Source of the DNA: Rhizobium leguminosarum bv. trifolii WSM2297
GTDB taxonomy: Bacteria > Pseudomonadota > Alphaproteobacteria > Rhizobiales > Rhizobiaceae
Assembly (NCBI RefSeq): GCF_000271845.1
Contig: NZ_JH719395.1
Span: 3,730,361-3,794,360 of the forward strand
Length of the DNA: 64,000 nucleotides
Reading direction: 5' to 3'
Shown: piece by piece, positions 37,160 through 47,117 of the stretch
How positions within the stretch are numbered: the stretch's first letter is position 1
How the letters are laid out: every line of letters starts with the position of its first letter
Program-made: the position numbers and the translations under genes
The notes under the pieces: model-generated
Seen by the model: only the letters and a program-made list of their open reading frames with translations
Told to the model about the DNA's origin: nothing
The model's database searches: none

Positions 37160-39493
37160 ATGTTTTCGGTTATTGCATGTATTCGCGACAATCACGATTG
37201 GCGCCTGGTCATAGTGGCGGCCGCGGTCTGCCTGGTTGGCGCCATGGCGGCGATGCTGCTGCTTTCCCGGGCCCAGGAGTGCGACGCCGGGCAGCGCAAG
37301 CTCTGGATCGGCGCGTCGGGTTTTGCCTTCGGCACCGGCGTATGGGCAACGCATTTCATCGCGATGCTTGCTTATGACGGTGGCACGCCGATCACTTACG
37401 CGCTCGACCTGACGCTGCTTTCCTTTCTCCTGTCGGTCGCAGGCTCGTGGCTGGCGATGCTTGCCGCTTCGCAGCGTGACGGAAGGTTTTCCGATATCGG
37501 CGGCGGCGTCCTGATGGCGCTCGGCATCGCTTCCATGCACCTGACCGGCATGCAGGCCATCGAGACGCAGGCGATAATCCTCTACGATCCCGCAATGACA
37601 CTGACAGCGGTCGCTGCGGGAATGTTTTTGTCGAGCGCCGCTTTCCATATTTTTTTCAATCTGAAGGGTATGAGGCGTCTCCTCAGCTCATCGCTGGTCT
37701 TCGTCCTCGCCATCTGCACTCTTCACTTCATTTCGATGGGCAGCATTACCCTCGTGCCGGACCCCGGCAAGGCGGTTCCGACATTGGTGCTCGACACCAG
37801 GGTGCTCGCCGCGATCGTCGTGGTCGCGGCAACGGCTCTTATCCTGGTCGCACTTGCCGTGGTCTTCGTCCAAAGCCATTTGACGGATCTGCGCGGACTT
37901 GCCAATGCCTCGCAGGAAGGGCTGCTGATCCTGCGCGAAGGTCGGATCATCGATGTCAACGAGCGGTTCCAGGCCTTGTCCGGCTGGAAGCTTGCCGATC
38001 TCTCCGGCAAGGCGCCCGCCGATGTGCTGACCGTCGTTCAGGCGCCCCGGGAAAACAGGCCCGGCGAGACGCTGCTGAACACCCGCACCGGCAGAGAGAT
38101 TGCCGTCGAAGCAAACTCCAGCAAGATTGTTTATCGTGGCCGCAATTGCGAGGTGCTGGCGGTGCGCGATCTCACCGAGCGCAAGCAAGCCGAGGAGATG
38201 ATCGAGCATCTCGCTCATCACGATGTGCTCACCGATCTGCCGAACAGGTCGCTGTTCGACACCCGCATCCGCCAGGCGCTGCAGGTGGCGGAACGCAAGA
38301 ACACCGAGGTCGCGCTGTTCTGGCTCGACCTCGATCGATTCAAGGCCGTCAATGACATTTTCGGCCACGCCGAAGGCGACCGCATCCTCCGCAAGGTGGC
38401 CGCTATCCTGCGCCGGGTGGCCGGTGAGAACGATACGATCGCCCGGCTCGGCGGCGACGAATTCGCCATCATCCAGTCCGCAGGGCAGCAGCCGGCATCG
38501 GCGCAAAAGCTTGCGGTTGATATCATCGACGAATTCGCCGCCGAGATGGACACGGCTCGTGACCCCACCGCCGTCGGCGTCAGCCTCGGCATCGCGCTCT
38601 ATCCAAGAGATGGGAGCACGGCCGAAGAGCTTTGCAACAACGCCGATACCGCGCTCTACCGCGTCAAACATGACGGCCGCGGCAGGGCCTGTTTCTTCGA
38701 CGCGGAGATGGACGAAGCGGCGCGGAACCGCCGCCAGATCGAAAGCGACCTGCGCCACGCGGTCATCCGCAACCAACTCCATGTCAGCTATCAGCCGATC
38801 CTCAACGCGCAGAGTGGCGAGATCAGCGGCTACGAGGCCTTGATGCGCTGGCACCGGCCGGGCCACGGCATGACCGAGCCCGACATTTTCATCCCGATCG
38901 CCGAGGAAAGCGGTTCGATTGTTCAGCTTGGCGAATGGATATTGCGGCAGGCCTGCATGGAGGCGGCGCGCTGGCCGCAGCCGCTGACGATTGCCGTCAA
39001 TGTCTCGCCGGTGCAGTTCATGCTGCCCAACCTGTGCGAGCGGGTCGAGGCGATCCTCACCGAGACGGGGCTTGCAGCCGATCGGCTGGAGCTTGAGATC
39101 ACCGAGTCAGCCCTGATCCGCGATCGCGACCGGGTGCTGGCAACGCTGCAGCGCCTGTGCAAGTTAGGGGTGCACATCGTCATGGACGATTTTGGCACCG
39201 GCTACTCCTCACTCTCCAACCTGCGCTCGTTTCCCTTCGACAAGATCAAGGTCGACCGCAGTTTTACCGGCGTGCTGGAGCATGACGCGGCGGCGCGATC
39301 GATCGTGCGCGCTATTATCGGTCTCGGCCAAAGCCTCGGCATGTCCGTGGTCACCGAGGGGGTGGAAACGGAGATGCAGCGTCAGATCGTCGTCGAGGAA
39401 GGCTGCGCGCAGGTGCAGGGCCTGTGGCTCGGCAAGCCGGATATCGAGCCCAGCGTCAAGCTCGCCGCGCGCGACAGCGTCCTGTCCGCCTAA
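37160..39493 (+). CDS. MHYT-PAS-GGDEF-EAL membrane signalling protein
   Basis: Likely cyclic-di-GMP enzyme (777 aa). Residues 1-240 are the seven-helix MHYT sensor with its Met/His repeats (THFIAMLAYDGG, MHLTGMQAIET, LHFISMGSITL), thought to bind metal or diatomic gas. A PAS domain follows at about 245-345 (LANASQEGLLILREGRIIDV). The GGDEF domain has an intact RLGGDEFAII at about 430. The EAL domain starts with YEALMRWHRPGHG at about 557 and includes ELEITESALI, DDFGTGYSSLSNLRSFP and KVDRSF. Both catalytic domains look intact, so it could make or break c-di-GMP. Alone in its transcription unit. Confidence 0.94.
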   Translation: MFSVIACIRDNHDWRLVIVAAAVCLVGAMAAMLLLSRAQECDAGQRKLWIGASGFAFGTGVWATHFIAMLAYDGGTPITYALDLTLLSFLLSVAGSWLAMLAASQRDGRFSDIGGGVLMALGIASMHLTGMQAIETQAIILYDPAMTLTAVAAGMFLSSAAFHIFFNLKGMRRLLSSSLVFVLAICTLHFISMGSITLVPDPGKAVPTLVLDTRVLAAIVVVAATALILVALAVVFVQSHLTDLRGLANASQEGLLILREGRIIDVNERFQALSGWKLADLSGKAPADVLTVVQAPRENRPGETLLNTRTGREIAVEANSSKIVYRGRNCEVLAVRDLTERKQAEEMIEHLAHHDVLTDLPNRSLFDTRIRQALQVAERKNTEVALFWLDLDRFKAVNDIFGHAEGDRILRKVAAILRRVAGENDTIARLGGDEFAIIQSAGQQPASAQKLAVDIIDEFAAEMDTARDPTAVGVSLGIALYPRDGSTAEELCNNADTALYRVKHDGRGRACFFDAEMDEAARNRRQIESDLRHAVIRNQLHVSYQPILNAQSGEISGYEALMRWHRPGHGMTEPDIFIPIAEESGSIVQLGEWILRQACMEAARWPQPLTIAVNVSPVQFMLPNLCERVEAILTETGLAADRLELEITESALIRDRDRVLATLQRLCKLGVHIVMDDFGTGYSSLSNLRSFPFDKIKVDRSFTGVLEHDAAARSIVRAIIGLGQSLGMSVVTEGVETEMQRQIVVEEGCAQVQGLWLGKPDIEPSVKLAARDSVLSA

Positions 39494-39607
39494 TGCATGG
39501 CGCCCGGAAGTGTGCGGCGGTTCTGGGACAACGACATGCATAAGAACAAAAAGCTTTAGCTCGAAACCGCAGCGCTGCTACCGAGCGCACACGCCTTGTG
39601 ATCCCGG

Positions 39608-40039
39608 TCAAAGCGCCTTGGCGTTTTCCAGAAGCCGGCGGATATATTCGAGCGTCAGTTCGCGCTCGAAAACCCGAAACCCTTTAAACAGCGCAAGATC
39701 GGCCTCACGCGCCGTCTCGATCGCCTCTGCCTCCATGGCGCGGGCCTTCGGCGTCAGGAAGAGCAGTTGCGCCCGCTTGTCGGAGGGATGGGGCCGGCGT
39801 TCGATCAACCCGTCGCGGACCATGCGCGACAGCGTATTGGCCATGGTCGCCTGCTCGATATCGACCCGCTCGAGAAGCTGCTTCTGGGTCAGTCCGTCCT
39901 CGGCCCATAATTCCAGCAGGATGGGGAACTGGCCCGGAGAAAAACCGAGCCCGACCGCGCGCTGGTGCAGCGAGCGGGCAAAACCCTTCGCCAGCTGGCT
40001 GGCAAGGTAGGCTCCCGAATCCATGCGGTTAAATCCCAT
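39608..40039 (-). CDS. MarR-family transcriptional regulator
   Basis: Winged-helix repressor of 143 aa. Features: LGFSPGQFPILLELWAEDGL, TQKQLLERVDIEQATMANTL (recognition helix), RMVRDGLIERRPHPSDKRAQ with the DxR wing motif, and LLFLTPKARAMEAEAIETAR. The start may be the ATG at 40039 or 40024. It lies next to the alpha-r7-type small RNA and polA, the same order as in Sinorhizobium, where the neighbouring regulator is not functionally tied to polA. The target is unknown. Confidence 0.9.
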   Translation of the reverse strand: MGFNRMDSGAYLASQLAKGFARSLHQRAVGLGFSPGQFPILLELWAEDGLTQKQLLERVDIEQATMANTLSRMVRDGLIERRPHPSDKRAQLLFLTPKARAMEAEAIETAREADLALFKGFRVFERELTLEYIRRLLENAKAL

Positions 40040-40142
40040 GATTGCAAGTTAGGCTCAAAACCACGCCGGAGACAATGCAACAAATCGCATGCGATGCTTC
40101 AAAATATGCAAGCCGCGATGATAATTCGAGTGTCTGGAAAAA

Positions 40143-40292
40143 ACAAAAATCGCCATGGCCTGGAGGTTGGCCATGGCGACCTTAAAGTGGGGACAAAGGC
40201 CCGGAGAGGGGGATAAGGCCTTTGTCCAAGCCTGACGCGGCGGGGGACAAGCCGGTGATCAGACCCGCGGCGCGATCAAGCGCCGGTGACAT
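40143..40292 (-). ncRNA. alpha-r7-type small RNA between the MarR gene and polA
   Basis: On the minus strand an intrinsic terminator (stem CGCCATGGCC/GGCCATGGCG at 40178-40151, then TTTTTGTTT) is preceded by a second stem, GGACAAAGGCC/GGGCCTTTGTCC (40228-40190), with CTTATCCCCCTCTCC in the loop. A further fold lies around 40229-40290. Three hairpins, a C-rich loop and the location between marR and polA fit the alpha-r7 (Smr7C) family described in Sinorhizobium meliloti. The family is assigned from synteny and shape; the 5' end is approximate. Confidence 0.75.
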
Positions 40293-40449
40293 CGATTTGT
40301 GTCTGCAAATGTGGTTTTTCAAGGGAGGACGATCGTTACAAATCGGTAACAGTTTGGTGAGCGGGCTGCTGAACGCCGGGTGCTGGGGATTGGTTTCGCG
40401 CACCGAACTTTATATGGACCTCGTCCCGTGCCCGCGCTATCCATGCACC

Positions 40450-43449
40450 ATGAAAAAAGGCGATCACCTCTTCCTAGTCGACGGTTCCGGATTCATCTTC
40501 CGGGCGTTTCATGCACTGCCGCCGCTGACGCGCAAGACCGACGGCCTGCCGATCGGCGCCGTTTCCGGTTTCTGCAACATGCTGTGGAAATTGTTGAGGG
40601 ATGCGCGCAATACCGATGTCGGCGTCACGCCGACACACCTTGCCGTCATCTTCGACTATTCCGCCAAGACCTTCCGCAAGGATCTCTATGACGCCTATAA
40701 GGCGAACCGCTCCGCACCGCCGGAAGAGCTCATTCCGCAATTCGGTCTGATCCGCGAGGCGACCCGCGCCTTCAATCTGCCCTGCATCGAGACCGAAGGT
40801 TTTGAGGCCGACGACATCATCGCCACCTACGCCCGTCAGGCCGAGGCGACAGGCGCCGATGTCACCATTGTCTCCTCCGACAAGGACCTGATGCAGCTCG
40901 TCAGCCCCAATGTCCATATGTATGACAGCATGAAGGACAAGCAGATCGGCATTCCCGATGTTATCGAAAAATGGGGCGTGCCGCCGGAAAAGATGATCGA
41001 CCTGCAGGCGATGACCGGCGATTCCGTCGACAATGTTCCCGGCATTCCCGGCATCGGCCCGAAAACCGCCGCCCAGCTGCTCGAGGAATATGGCGATCTC
41101 GACACGCTGCTCGAACGCGCCACGGAGATCAAGCAGGTCAAGCGCCGCGAGACGATCCTCGCCAATATCGATATGGCGAGGCTCTCGCGCGACCTCGTTC
41201 GGCTGCGCACCGATGTGCCGCTCGATCTCGATCTCGACGCGCTGGTGCTGGAACCGCAGAACGGCCCGAAGCTCATCGGCTTCCTCAAGACGATGGAATT
41301 CACGACGCTGACGCGCCGCGTCGCCGAAGTCTGCGATTGCGATGCGAGCGTCATCGAGCCGGCCTTCGTCCAGATCGAATGGGGCAAGACTGCCCACGGT
41401 CCCGATCTCGATGCGGCCGAGCCTGCGCCGGTTGCCGGCGGCATCCCCGAGGTCTCGGGCGAATCGGTGCCGGTGCCCCCGCGTGCGAAGTCGAAGGCCG
41501 CCGTCGAAGGCGCCTTTTCGCCCGCCGATCTGGCCAAGGCGCGGGCCGAAGCCTTTGCGACGCTGCCCTTCGATCATTCGGCCTATGTGACGATCCGCGA
41601 TCTGGCCACACTCGACCGCTGGATCGCCGATGCGCGCGCTACCGGCCTCGTTGCTTTCGACACCGAGACGACGTCACTGGATGCGATGCAGGCCGAGCTT
41701 GTCGGCTTCTCGATGGCGATCGCCGACAATACGGCCGATCCGACAGGCACGAAGATCCGCGCCGCCTATATACCGCTCGCCCACAAGAACGGCGTCGGCG
41801 ATCTGCTCGGCGGTGGCCTAGCCGACAACCAAATCCCCATGCGCGATGCCTTGCCGCGGCTGAAGGCATTGCTGGAGGATGCTGCGGTTCTCAAGGTCGC
41901 GCAGAACCTGAAATACGACTACCTGCTGATGAAGCGCTACGGCGTCGAGACCAGGAGTTTCGACGACACGATGCTGATCTCCTACGTGCTCGACGCCGGC
42001 ACCGGCGCCCATGGCATGGACCCGCTCTCGGAAAAATTTCTCGGCCATACGCCGATCCCCTACAAGGATGTGGCCGGCAGCGGCAAGGCGAACGTCACCT
42101 TCGATCTGGTCGATATCGACCGCGCCACCCATTATGCCGCCGAAGATGCCGACGTGACGCTGCGGCTCTGGCTGGTGCTGAAGCCGCGGCTGACGGCGGC
42201 GGGGCTGACCAGCGTCTATGAACGGCTGGAGCGGCCGCTGCTGCCGGTGCTGGCGCGTATGGAAGCGCGCGGCATCACCGTCGACCGACAGATCCTGTCG
42301 CGCCTGTCGGGTGAACTCGCCCAAGGTGCCGCCAGGCTGGAAGACGAGATCTATGTGCTGGCCGGCGAGCGCTTCAATATCGGCTCGCCGAAGCAGCTCG
42401 GCGATATCCTGTTCGGCAAGATGGGCCTTGCCGGCGGCAGCAAGACGAAAACCGGGCAATGGTCCACCTCCGCGCAGGTGCTCGAGGATCTGGCCGCCGC
42501 CGGTTTCGAGCTGCCGCGCAAGATCGTCGACTGGCGCCAGCTGACCAAGCTGAAATCCACCTATACCGACGCGCTTCCCGGCTATGTCCATGCGGAGACC
42601 AAGCGGGTCCATACCTCCTATTCGCTGGCATCGACGACGACGGGGCGCCTGTCTTCATCCGAGCCGAACCTGCAGAACATTCCGGTGCGCACCGCCGAAG
42701 GCCGCAAGATCCGCACCGCCTTCATTTCGACGCCGGGCCATAAGCTGATTTCCGCCGACTACAGCCAGATCGAATTGCGCGTGCTTGCCCATGTGGCCGA
42801 GATCCCGCAGCTGACCAAGGCCTTCGAGGATGGCGTCGACATTCACGCCATGACCGCGTCGGAAATGTTCGGCGTGCCGGTTGAAGGCATGCCGGGCGAA
42901 GTGCGCCGCCGCGCCAAGGCGATCAATTTCGGCATCATTTACGGCATCTCGGCCTTCGGGCTTGCCAACCAGCTGTCGATCGAGCGTTCGGAAGCCGGCG
43001 ACTACATCAAGAAGTATTTCGAGCGTTTCCCGGGCATCCGCGACTATATGGAAAGCCGCAAGGCCATGGCGCGCGACAAGGGTTATGTCGAGACGATCTT
43101 CGGGCGGCGAATCAACTATCCGGAAATTCGCTCGTCCAACCCGTCCGTGCGCGCCTTCAATGAGCGTGCGGCGATCAACGCGCCGATCCAGGGCTCGGCT
43201 GCCGACGTCATCCGCCGGGCGATGATCAAGATGGAGCCGGCCCTTGCCGAAGCCGGCCTTGCCGATCGCGTCCGCATGCTGCTGCAGGTGCATGACGAAC
43301 TCATCTTCGAGGTTGAGGACGAGGATGTCGAAAAGGCGATGCCCATCATCGTCTCGGTCATGGAAAACGCCACCATGCCGGCGCTCGAAATGCGCGTGCC
43401 GCTCAGGGTCGACGCGCGCGCCGCCAGCAATTGGGATGAAGCGCATTAA
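40450..43449 (+). CDS. polA: DNA polymerase I
   Basis: Replicative repair polymerase (999 aa from the ATG at 40450, MKKGDHLFLVDGSGFIFRAF; the upstream open frame to 40222 crosses the small-RNA gene). The 5'-3' exonuclease domain (1-290) has the acidic metal residues (ETEGFEADDIIATYARQ, TIVSSDKDLMQLV). The 3'-5' exonuclease domain retains the FDTETTSLD motif at about 403 and is intact. The polymerase domain has motif A DYSQIELRVLAHVAE at about 770, motif B RRRAKAINFGIIYGISAFGL and motif C LLQVHDELIFEVED at about 945. A terminator-like hairpin follows. Confidence 0.98.
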   Translation: MKKGDHLFLVDGSGFIFRAFHALPPLTRKTDGLPIGAVSGFCNMLWKLLRDARNTDVGVTPTHLAVIFDYSAKTFRKDLYDAYKANRSAPPEELIPQFGLIREATRAFNLPCIETEGFEADDIIATYARQAEATGADVTIVSSDKDLMQLVSPNVHMYDSMKDKQIGIPDVIEKWGVPPEKMIDLQAMTGDSVDNVPGIPGIGPKTAAQLLEEYGDLDTLLERATEIKQVKRRETILANIDMARLSRDLVRLRTDVPLDLDLDALVLEPQNGPKLIGFLKTMEFTTLTRRVAEVCDCDASVIEPAFVQIEWGKTAHGPDLDAAEPAPVAGGIPEVSGESVPVPPRAKSKAAVEGAFSPADLAKARAEAFATLPFDHSAYVTIRDLATLDRWIADARATGLVAFDTETTSLDAMQAELVGFSMAIADNTADPTGTKIRAAYIPLAHKNGVGDLLGGGLADNQIPMRDALPRLKALLEDAAVLKVAQNLKYDYLLMKRYGVETRSFDDTMLISYVLDAGTGAHGMDPLSEKFLGHTPIPYKDVAGSGKANVTFDLVDIDRATHYAAEDADVTLRLWLVLKPRLTAAGLTSVYERLERPLLPVLARMEARGITVDRQILSRLSGELAQGAARLEDEIYVLAGERFNIGSPKQLGDILFGKMGLAGGSKTKTGQWSTSAQVLEDLAAAGFELPRKIVDWRQLTKLKSTYTDALPGYVHAETKRVHTSYSLASTTTGRLSSSEPNLQNIPVRTAEGRKIRTAFISTPGHKLISADYSQIELRVLAHVAEIPQLTKAFEDGVDIHAMTASEMFGVPVEGMPGEVRRRAKAINFGIIYGISAFGLANQLSIERSEAGDYIKKYFERFPGIRDYMESRKAMARDKGYVETIFGRRINYPEIRSSNPSVRAFNERAAINAPIQGSAADVIRRAMIKMEPALAEAGLADRVRMLLQVHDELIFEVEDEDVEKAMPIIVSVMENATMPALEMRVPLRVDARAASNWDEAH

Positions 43450-43523
43450 CGGCTTCCCCGAAAATGAGAAAGATTTTTCCACCGAACACAACTCATTGAA
43501 ATAGCGGCGACTTACGTCCGGGA

Positions 43524-43571
43524 GCCGTATCGGAACGATACGGCGGGAAGGAACTTATTAACCTTCCTTTT
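43524..43571 (+). terminator. Hairpins after polA
   Basis: Two stems between polA and ftsK. GCCGTATC-GGAAC-GATACGGC (43524-43544) has no T-tract. GGAAGG-AACTTATTAA-CCTTCC (43546-43567) is followed by TTTTCT, so it is a plausible intrinsic terminator of polA. Confidence 0.6.
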
Positions 43572-43605
43572 CTATCCCGGTAGGGTCGTAATTTGTTAGG
43601 CATGA

Positions 43606-45969
43606 GTGAGTAGCGGACGCATGCGTTTTCCCAGAACCAATTTGACGGACGCCGGGGACTTTTCCAGCGGGATTGAAACGGACCTTCCGGAGGTAAATCC
43701 AGCAGAAAAGCCGGCCGCGCCGATCTGGCAGAGCAATTTTTCCCTCGCGCCGAACGTCCGTTTCACCCGCACGCCCGAAACGCTGATCAGCAAGCGGCGG
43801 GCGCCGGATGAGCCCATTCGCGATGATTCGCAGGTTGGGCAGCAGGCGATACGGATCGAGCCGGTCGCCGTCGACGTGCCCTTCGATATCTATCTGCCGG
43901 AGCCGGACGAACGTCCCGCAGCACCGCAGATCGAACTGCAACCGTCACTCGTTCCTGACGAGCCGGCCTTCCGCGCCACCGCCGAGCTTTCTTCCATTTC
44001 GGATTTCGCCTTCTGGGAAGTCATGGCCTTCGAAGAGGCCGAGCCGGTTCGCGCGCCTGCCGTGATCTCGTTCCCGAAGGCCGAGACTGCGCCCGAATCG
44101 ATCACCTCGCTGTTCCGCATCATGGAATGGCGCCCCGGCCGGCCGGCCGCCGCTCCCGTCGCCTCCCGCCCGGTTTCGCCGGCCGCCACGGTCTCCGCAA
44201 AGCCGGCCGTGCGCCCTGCGGCGGCTATATCTCTGGAACGGCCCCGGCGCATTGCCGTCGAAGCACCGGTCGCACCAGTCCCCCAGGCTGCGCCGGCCCC
44301 TCAGATTGCGCCGGCTCCTCACGTGGCGCCCGCTCACGTCGCGTCAGTCCCTCAGGCCGCACCGGAGCCCCAGCGCACGCCGCCTGTCGCCGCGGTCCTG
44401 CCGTCGCCGCGCCGCACAGTAAGGCCGGAAAGGGTCGACGCCTCAGGCTATGAATTCCCGCCGCGTGCCCTCCTGCAGGAGCCGCCGGAACGCCTGGGCG
44501 AGATCATGTCGCAGGAGACGCTGGAGCAGAATGCCGGCCTTCTGGAAAGCGTGCTCGAGGATTTCGGCATCAAGGGCGAGATCATCCATGTCCGCCCCGG
44601 CCCGGTCGTTACCCTTTATGAATTCGAGCCGGCGCCGGGCGTGAAATCGTCGCGCGTCATCGGCCTCGCCGACGATATCGCCCGCTCGATGTCGGCGCTC
44701 TCGGCCCGTGTCGCTGTGGTGCCCGGCCGCAACGTCATCGGCATCGAATTGCCGAATGTCACCCGTGAAACCGTCTATTTCCGCGAGATGATCGAAAGCC
44801 AGGATTTCGAGAAGAGCGGTTACAAGCTGGCGCTCGGCCTCGGCAAGACCATCGGCGGCGAGCCCGTGATTGCCGAACTCGCCAAGATGCCGCATCTGCT
44901 CGTTGCCGGCACCACCGGCTCCGGCAAGTCGGTTGCCATCAACACGATGATCCTGTCGCTGCTCTACCGCATGACGCCGGAACAGTGCCGCTTGATCATG
45001 GTCGATCCGAAGATGCTCGAACTTTCCGTCTATGACGGCATCCCGCATCTGCTGACACCGGTCGTTACCGACCCGAAGAAGGCGGTGATGGCGCTCAAAT
45101 GGGCCGTGCGCGAGATGGAGGAGCGTTACCGCAAGATGTCGCGCCTCGGCGTGCGCAATATCGACGGCTACAATGGCCGCGTCAGCGAGGCCCGTGAAAA
45201 GGGCGAGACCATCCACATCATGGTCCAGGTCGGCTTCGACCGGCAGACCGGTGCGCCGATCGAAGAGCAGCAGGAGCTGGATCTTGCGCCGATGCCTTAC
45301 ATCGTCGTCATCGTCGATGAGATGGCCGACTTGATGATGGTCGCCGGCAAGGAAATCGAAGGCGCGATCCAGCGTCTCGCCCAGATGGCCCGTGCCGCCG
45401 GCATCCATCTGATCATGGCGACGCAGCGCCCGTCGGTCGACGTCATCACCGGCACCATCAAGGCGAACTTCCCGACCCGCATCTCCTTCCAGGTGACGTC
45501 GAAGATCGACAGCCGCACCATTCTCGGTGAACAGGGCGCCGAGCAGCTGCTCGGCCAGGGCGACATGCTGCATATGCAGGGCGGCGGGCGGATTTCCCGC
45601 GTCCACGGTCCGTTCGTTTCGGATCTCGAGGTCGAAAAGGTCGTTGCCCATCTGAAAACCCAAGGCCGCCCCGAATATCTCGACACCGTCACCGCCGACG
45701 AGGAAGAAGAGACGGAAGAGGAAGAGGCCGGCGCCGTCTTCGACAAGAGCGCCATGGCCTCCGAGGATGGCAACGAGCTCTACGAACAGGCGGTCAAGGT
45801 CGTCATGCGCGACAAGAAATGCTCGACCTCCTACATCCAGCGCCGCCTCGGCATCGGTTACAACCGCGCCGCGTCGCTCGTCGAGCGCATGGAGAAGGAA
45901 GGCCTCGTCGGCCCGGCCAACCATGTCGGCAAGCGCGAGATCGTATCGGGACGGGGCGACGGCGATTGA
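43606..45969 (+). CDS. ftsK: FtsK/SpoIIIE-type DNA translocase without membrane segments
   Basis: 787-aa protein. Residues 1-290 are hydrophilic and Pro/Ala-rich ([24 protein letters not shown] repeats), with no transmembrane helices. The FtsK alpha/beta/gamma motor follows: [20 protein letters not shown], Walker [21 protein letters not shown] at about 434, [20 protein letters not shown], Walker [17 protein letters not shown], and [20 protein letters not shown]. The gamma domain ([40 protein letters not shown]) reads KOPS sites. The start is GTG 43606 or ATG 43621, and no ribosome site decides. Probably a second, soluble chromosome translocase, with the membrane-bound FtsK elsewhere. Confidence 0.92.
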   Translation: MSSGRMRFPRTNLTDAGDFSSGIETDLPEVNPAEKPAAPIWQSNFSLAPNVRFTRTPETLISKRRAPDEPIRDDSQVGQQAIRIEPVAVDVPFDIYLPEPDERPAAPQIELQPSLVPDEPAFRATAELSSISDFAFWEVMAFEEAEPVRAPAVISFPKAETAPESITSLFRIMEWRPGRPAAAPVASRPVSPAATVSAKPAVRPAAAISLERPRRIAVEAPVAPVPQAAPAPQIAPAPHVAPAHVASVPQAAPEPQRTPPVAAVLPSPRRTVRPERVDASGYEFPPRALLQEPPERLGEIMSQETLEQNAGLLESVLEDFGIKGEIIHVRPGPVVTLYEFEPAPGVKSSRVIGLADDIARSMSALSARVAVVPGRNVIGIELPNVTRETVYFREMIESQDFEKSGYKLALGLGKTIGGEPVIAELAKMPHLLVAGTTGSGKSVAINTMILSLLYRMTPEQCRLIMVDPKMLELSVYDGIPHLLTPVVTDPKKAVMALKWAVREMEERYRKMSRLGVRNIDGYNGRVSEAREKGETIHIMVQVGFDRQTGAPIEEQQELDLAPMPYIVVIVDEMADLMMVAGKEIEGAIQRLAQMARAAGIHLIMATQRPSVDVITGTIKANFPTRISFQVTSKIDSRTILGEQGAEQLLGQGDMLHMQGGGRISRVHGPFVSDLEVEKVVAHLKTQGRPEYLDTVTADEEEETEEEEAGAVFDKSAMASEDGNELYEQAVKVVMRDKKCSTSYIQRRLGIGYNRAASLVERMEKEGLVGPANHVGKREIVSGRGDGD

Positions 45970-45999
45970 TTGGGGGCGGAGTGCGCTACGCACTCCGAT

Positions 46000-46503
46000 T
46001 CACGTCCTTAAGATTGCCAACCGCACCGTCTCGTTGACGAACTCGGTCTTTCCGTCGGTGTAAAAATCCCAATTGCCGTCTGCCTGCGCGGCCAGCCGGC
46101 GTTTCAGCTCCGCATAGGCCCTGGCCCTTTCCGGGTGATCCCGGAGATAGTCGCGAAACAGGATGCGCTCGCGATGGGCGCGGTTGCCGGGACCGCAGAA
46201 ATAAAGTCTGAACCCGTGACCCGCGTGATCTCGGGTGAAGGCCCAGCGTTTTTCTCCGGTATCGCCGTGGAAGACAAAATCGGCAGTGCGCATCGTTTCG
46301 ATCGCCGTCGGCAGAACGTCGTCGGAGACCGTGACGATATCGAGGTCGATCTTCGGCTTGGCGGCCAGGCCGGGCACCGACGTGCTGCCGATATGATCGA
46401 TGCAAAAGACGAGATCACCGAGCAGGGTGGAGATCTCGCCGCGGATTTCGGCAAAGAGCCGCGGCCAGGAAGGATCGTAGTCGAGCACTTTGATGGCGCG
46501 CAT
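46000..46503 (-). CDS. GrpB/UPF0157 family nucleotidyltransferase-like protein
   Basis: Protein of 167 aa with the GrpB family signature: VLDYDPSWPRLFAEIRGEIS, DHIGSTSVPGLAAKPKIDLD (the GST..G...KP..D nucleotidyltransferase-type motif), HRERILFRDYLRDHPERARA and YTDGKTEFVNETV. Enzymatic function is unknown. It starts 20 bp after phnN on the same strand and could be the last gene of the phosphonate operon, although it is not a known part of the C-P lyase pathway. Confidence 0.9.
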   Translation of the reverse strand: MRAIKVLDYDPSWPRLFAEIRGEISTLLGDLVFCIDHIGSTSVPGLAAKPKIDLDIVTVSDDVLPTAIETMRTADFVFHGDTGEKRWAFTRDHAGHGFRLYFCGPGNRAHRERILFRDYLRDHPERARAYAELKRRLAAQADGNWDFYTDGKTEFVNETVRLAILRT

Positions 46504-46523
46504 ACGCTTCCTCTCGATTGCGG

Positions 46524-47117
46524 TCAGTGCGTTTCGGCGAGCAACCCCTCGAGAATCGCGATCATCTTCTGCTCGGCCTCTTCGAGTGAGCCGCTATTGT
46601 CGAGTTCCGTCACGTCATATTCGCCGCGCACCGTCAGCGGCCCGCGGGCAAGCCGCGCCATGATATCCTCATGCGTTTCGCGTCCGCGCGCCTCCAGCCG
46701 TCCGGCGAGCACTTCGGCGCTGGCGGTGACGTTGATGACTTTGAGGCGCGGGAAGGCGGCCTGGAAACGGTGAAGGGCCGAGCGCGAGCCGTTGGCGACG
46801 ACGACATGGCCTCGCGAAAGCGCCACCGAGACTTCGGCCGGAATGCCGTATTTCAGCCCGTGCGCTTCCCACCAGACAGCAAAGGAGCCTGACTGCTCCA
46901 TGGCGGCAAACCCTTGCAGGGAGACGGAAAGGTGATCTTCGCCGCCGGCGTCGCGATGACGGGTGATGACGCGGCGGGTGAAATGAACGTCGGCGCGACC
47001 GGCGAAATGCCGGGCGGCAAGTTTCATCAGCGTGTCCTTGCCGGCGCCGCTCGGACCGACGACGACGACCATGATGCCGCGTTCGGCTCCGGCTCCCGGA
47101 TGGGGTTCGTGTGTCAT
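46524..47117 (-). CDS. phnN: Ribose 1,5-bisphosphokinase PhnN
   Basis: Kinase of 197 aa that converts ribose 1,5-bisphosphate to PRPP at the end of the C-P lyase pathway. The guanylate-kinase-like fold shows VVVVGPSGAGKDTLMKLAAR (P-loop), RRVITRHRDAGGEDHLSVSL and EAHGLKYGIPAEVSVALSRG, then RLEARGRETHEDIMARLARG. Its ATG overlaps the phnM stop by 4 bp (ATGA), so the two are coupled. The 20-bp gap to the GrpB gene continues the unit. Confidence 0.95.
   Translation of the reverse strand: MTHEPHPGAGAERGIMVVVVGPSGAGKDTLMKLAARHFAGRADVHFTRRVITRHRDAGGEDHLSVSLQGFAAMEQSGSFAVWWEAHGLKYGIPAEVSVALSRGHVVVANGSRSALHRFQAAFPRLKVINVTASAEVLAGRLEARGRETHEDIMARLARGPLTVRGEYDVTELDNSGSLEEAEQKMIAILEGLLAETH

Noticed and set aside
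40222..40449. Upstream extension of polA
   Set aside because: It lies in the small-RNA region, lacks polA-family similarity, and the conserved start MKKGDHLFLVDGSG begins at 40450.
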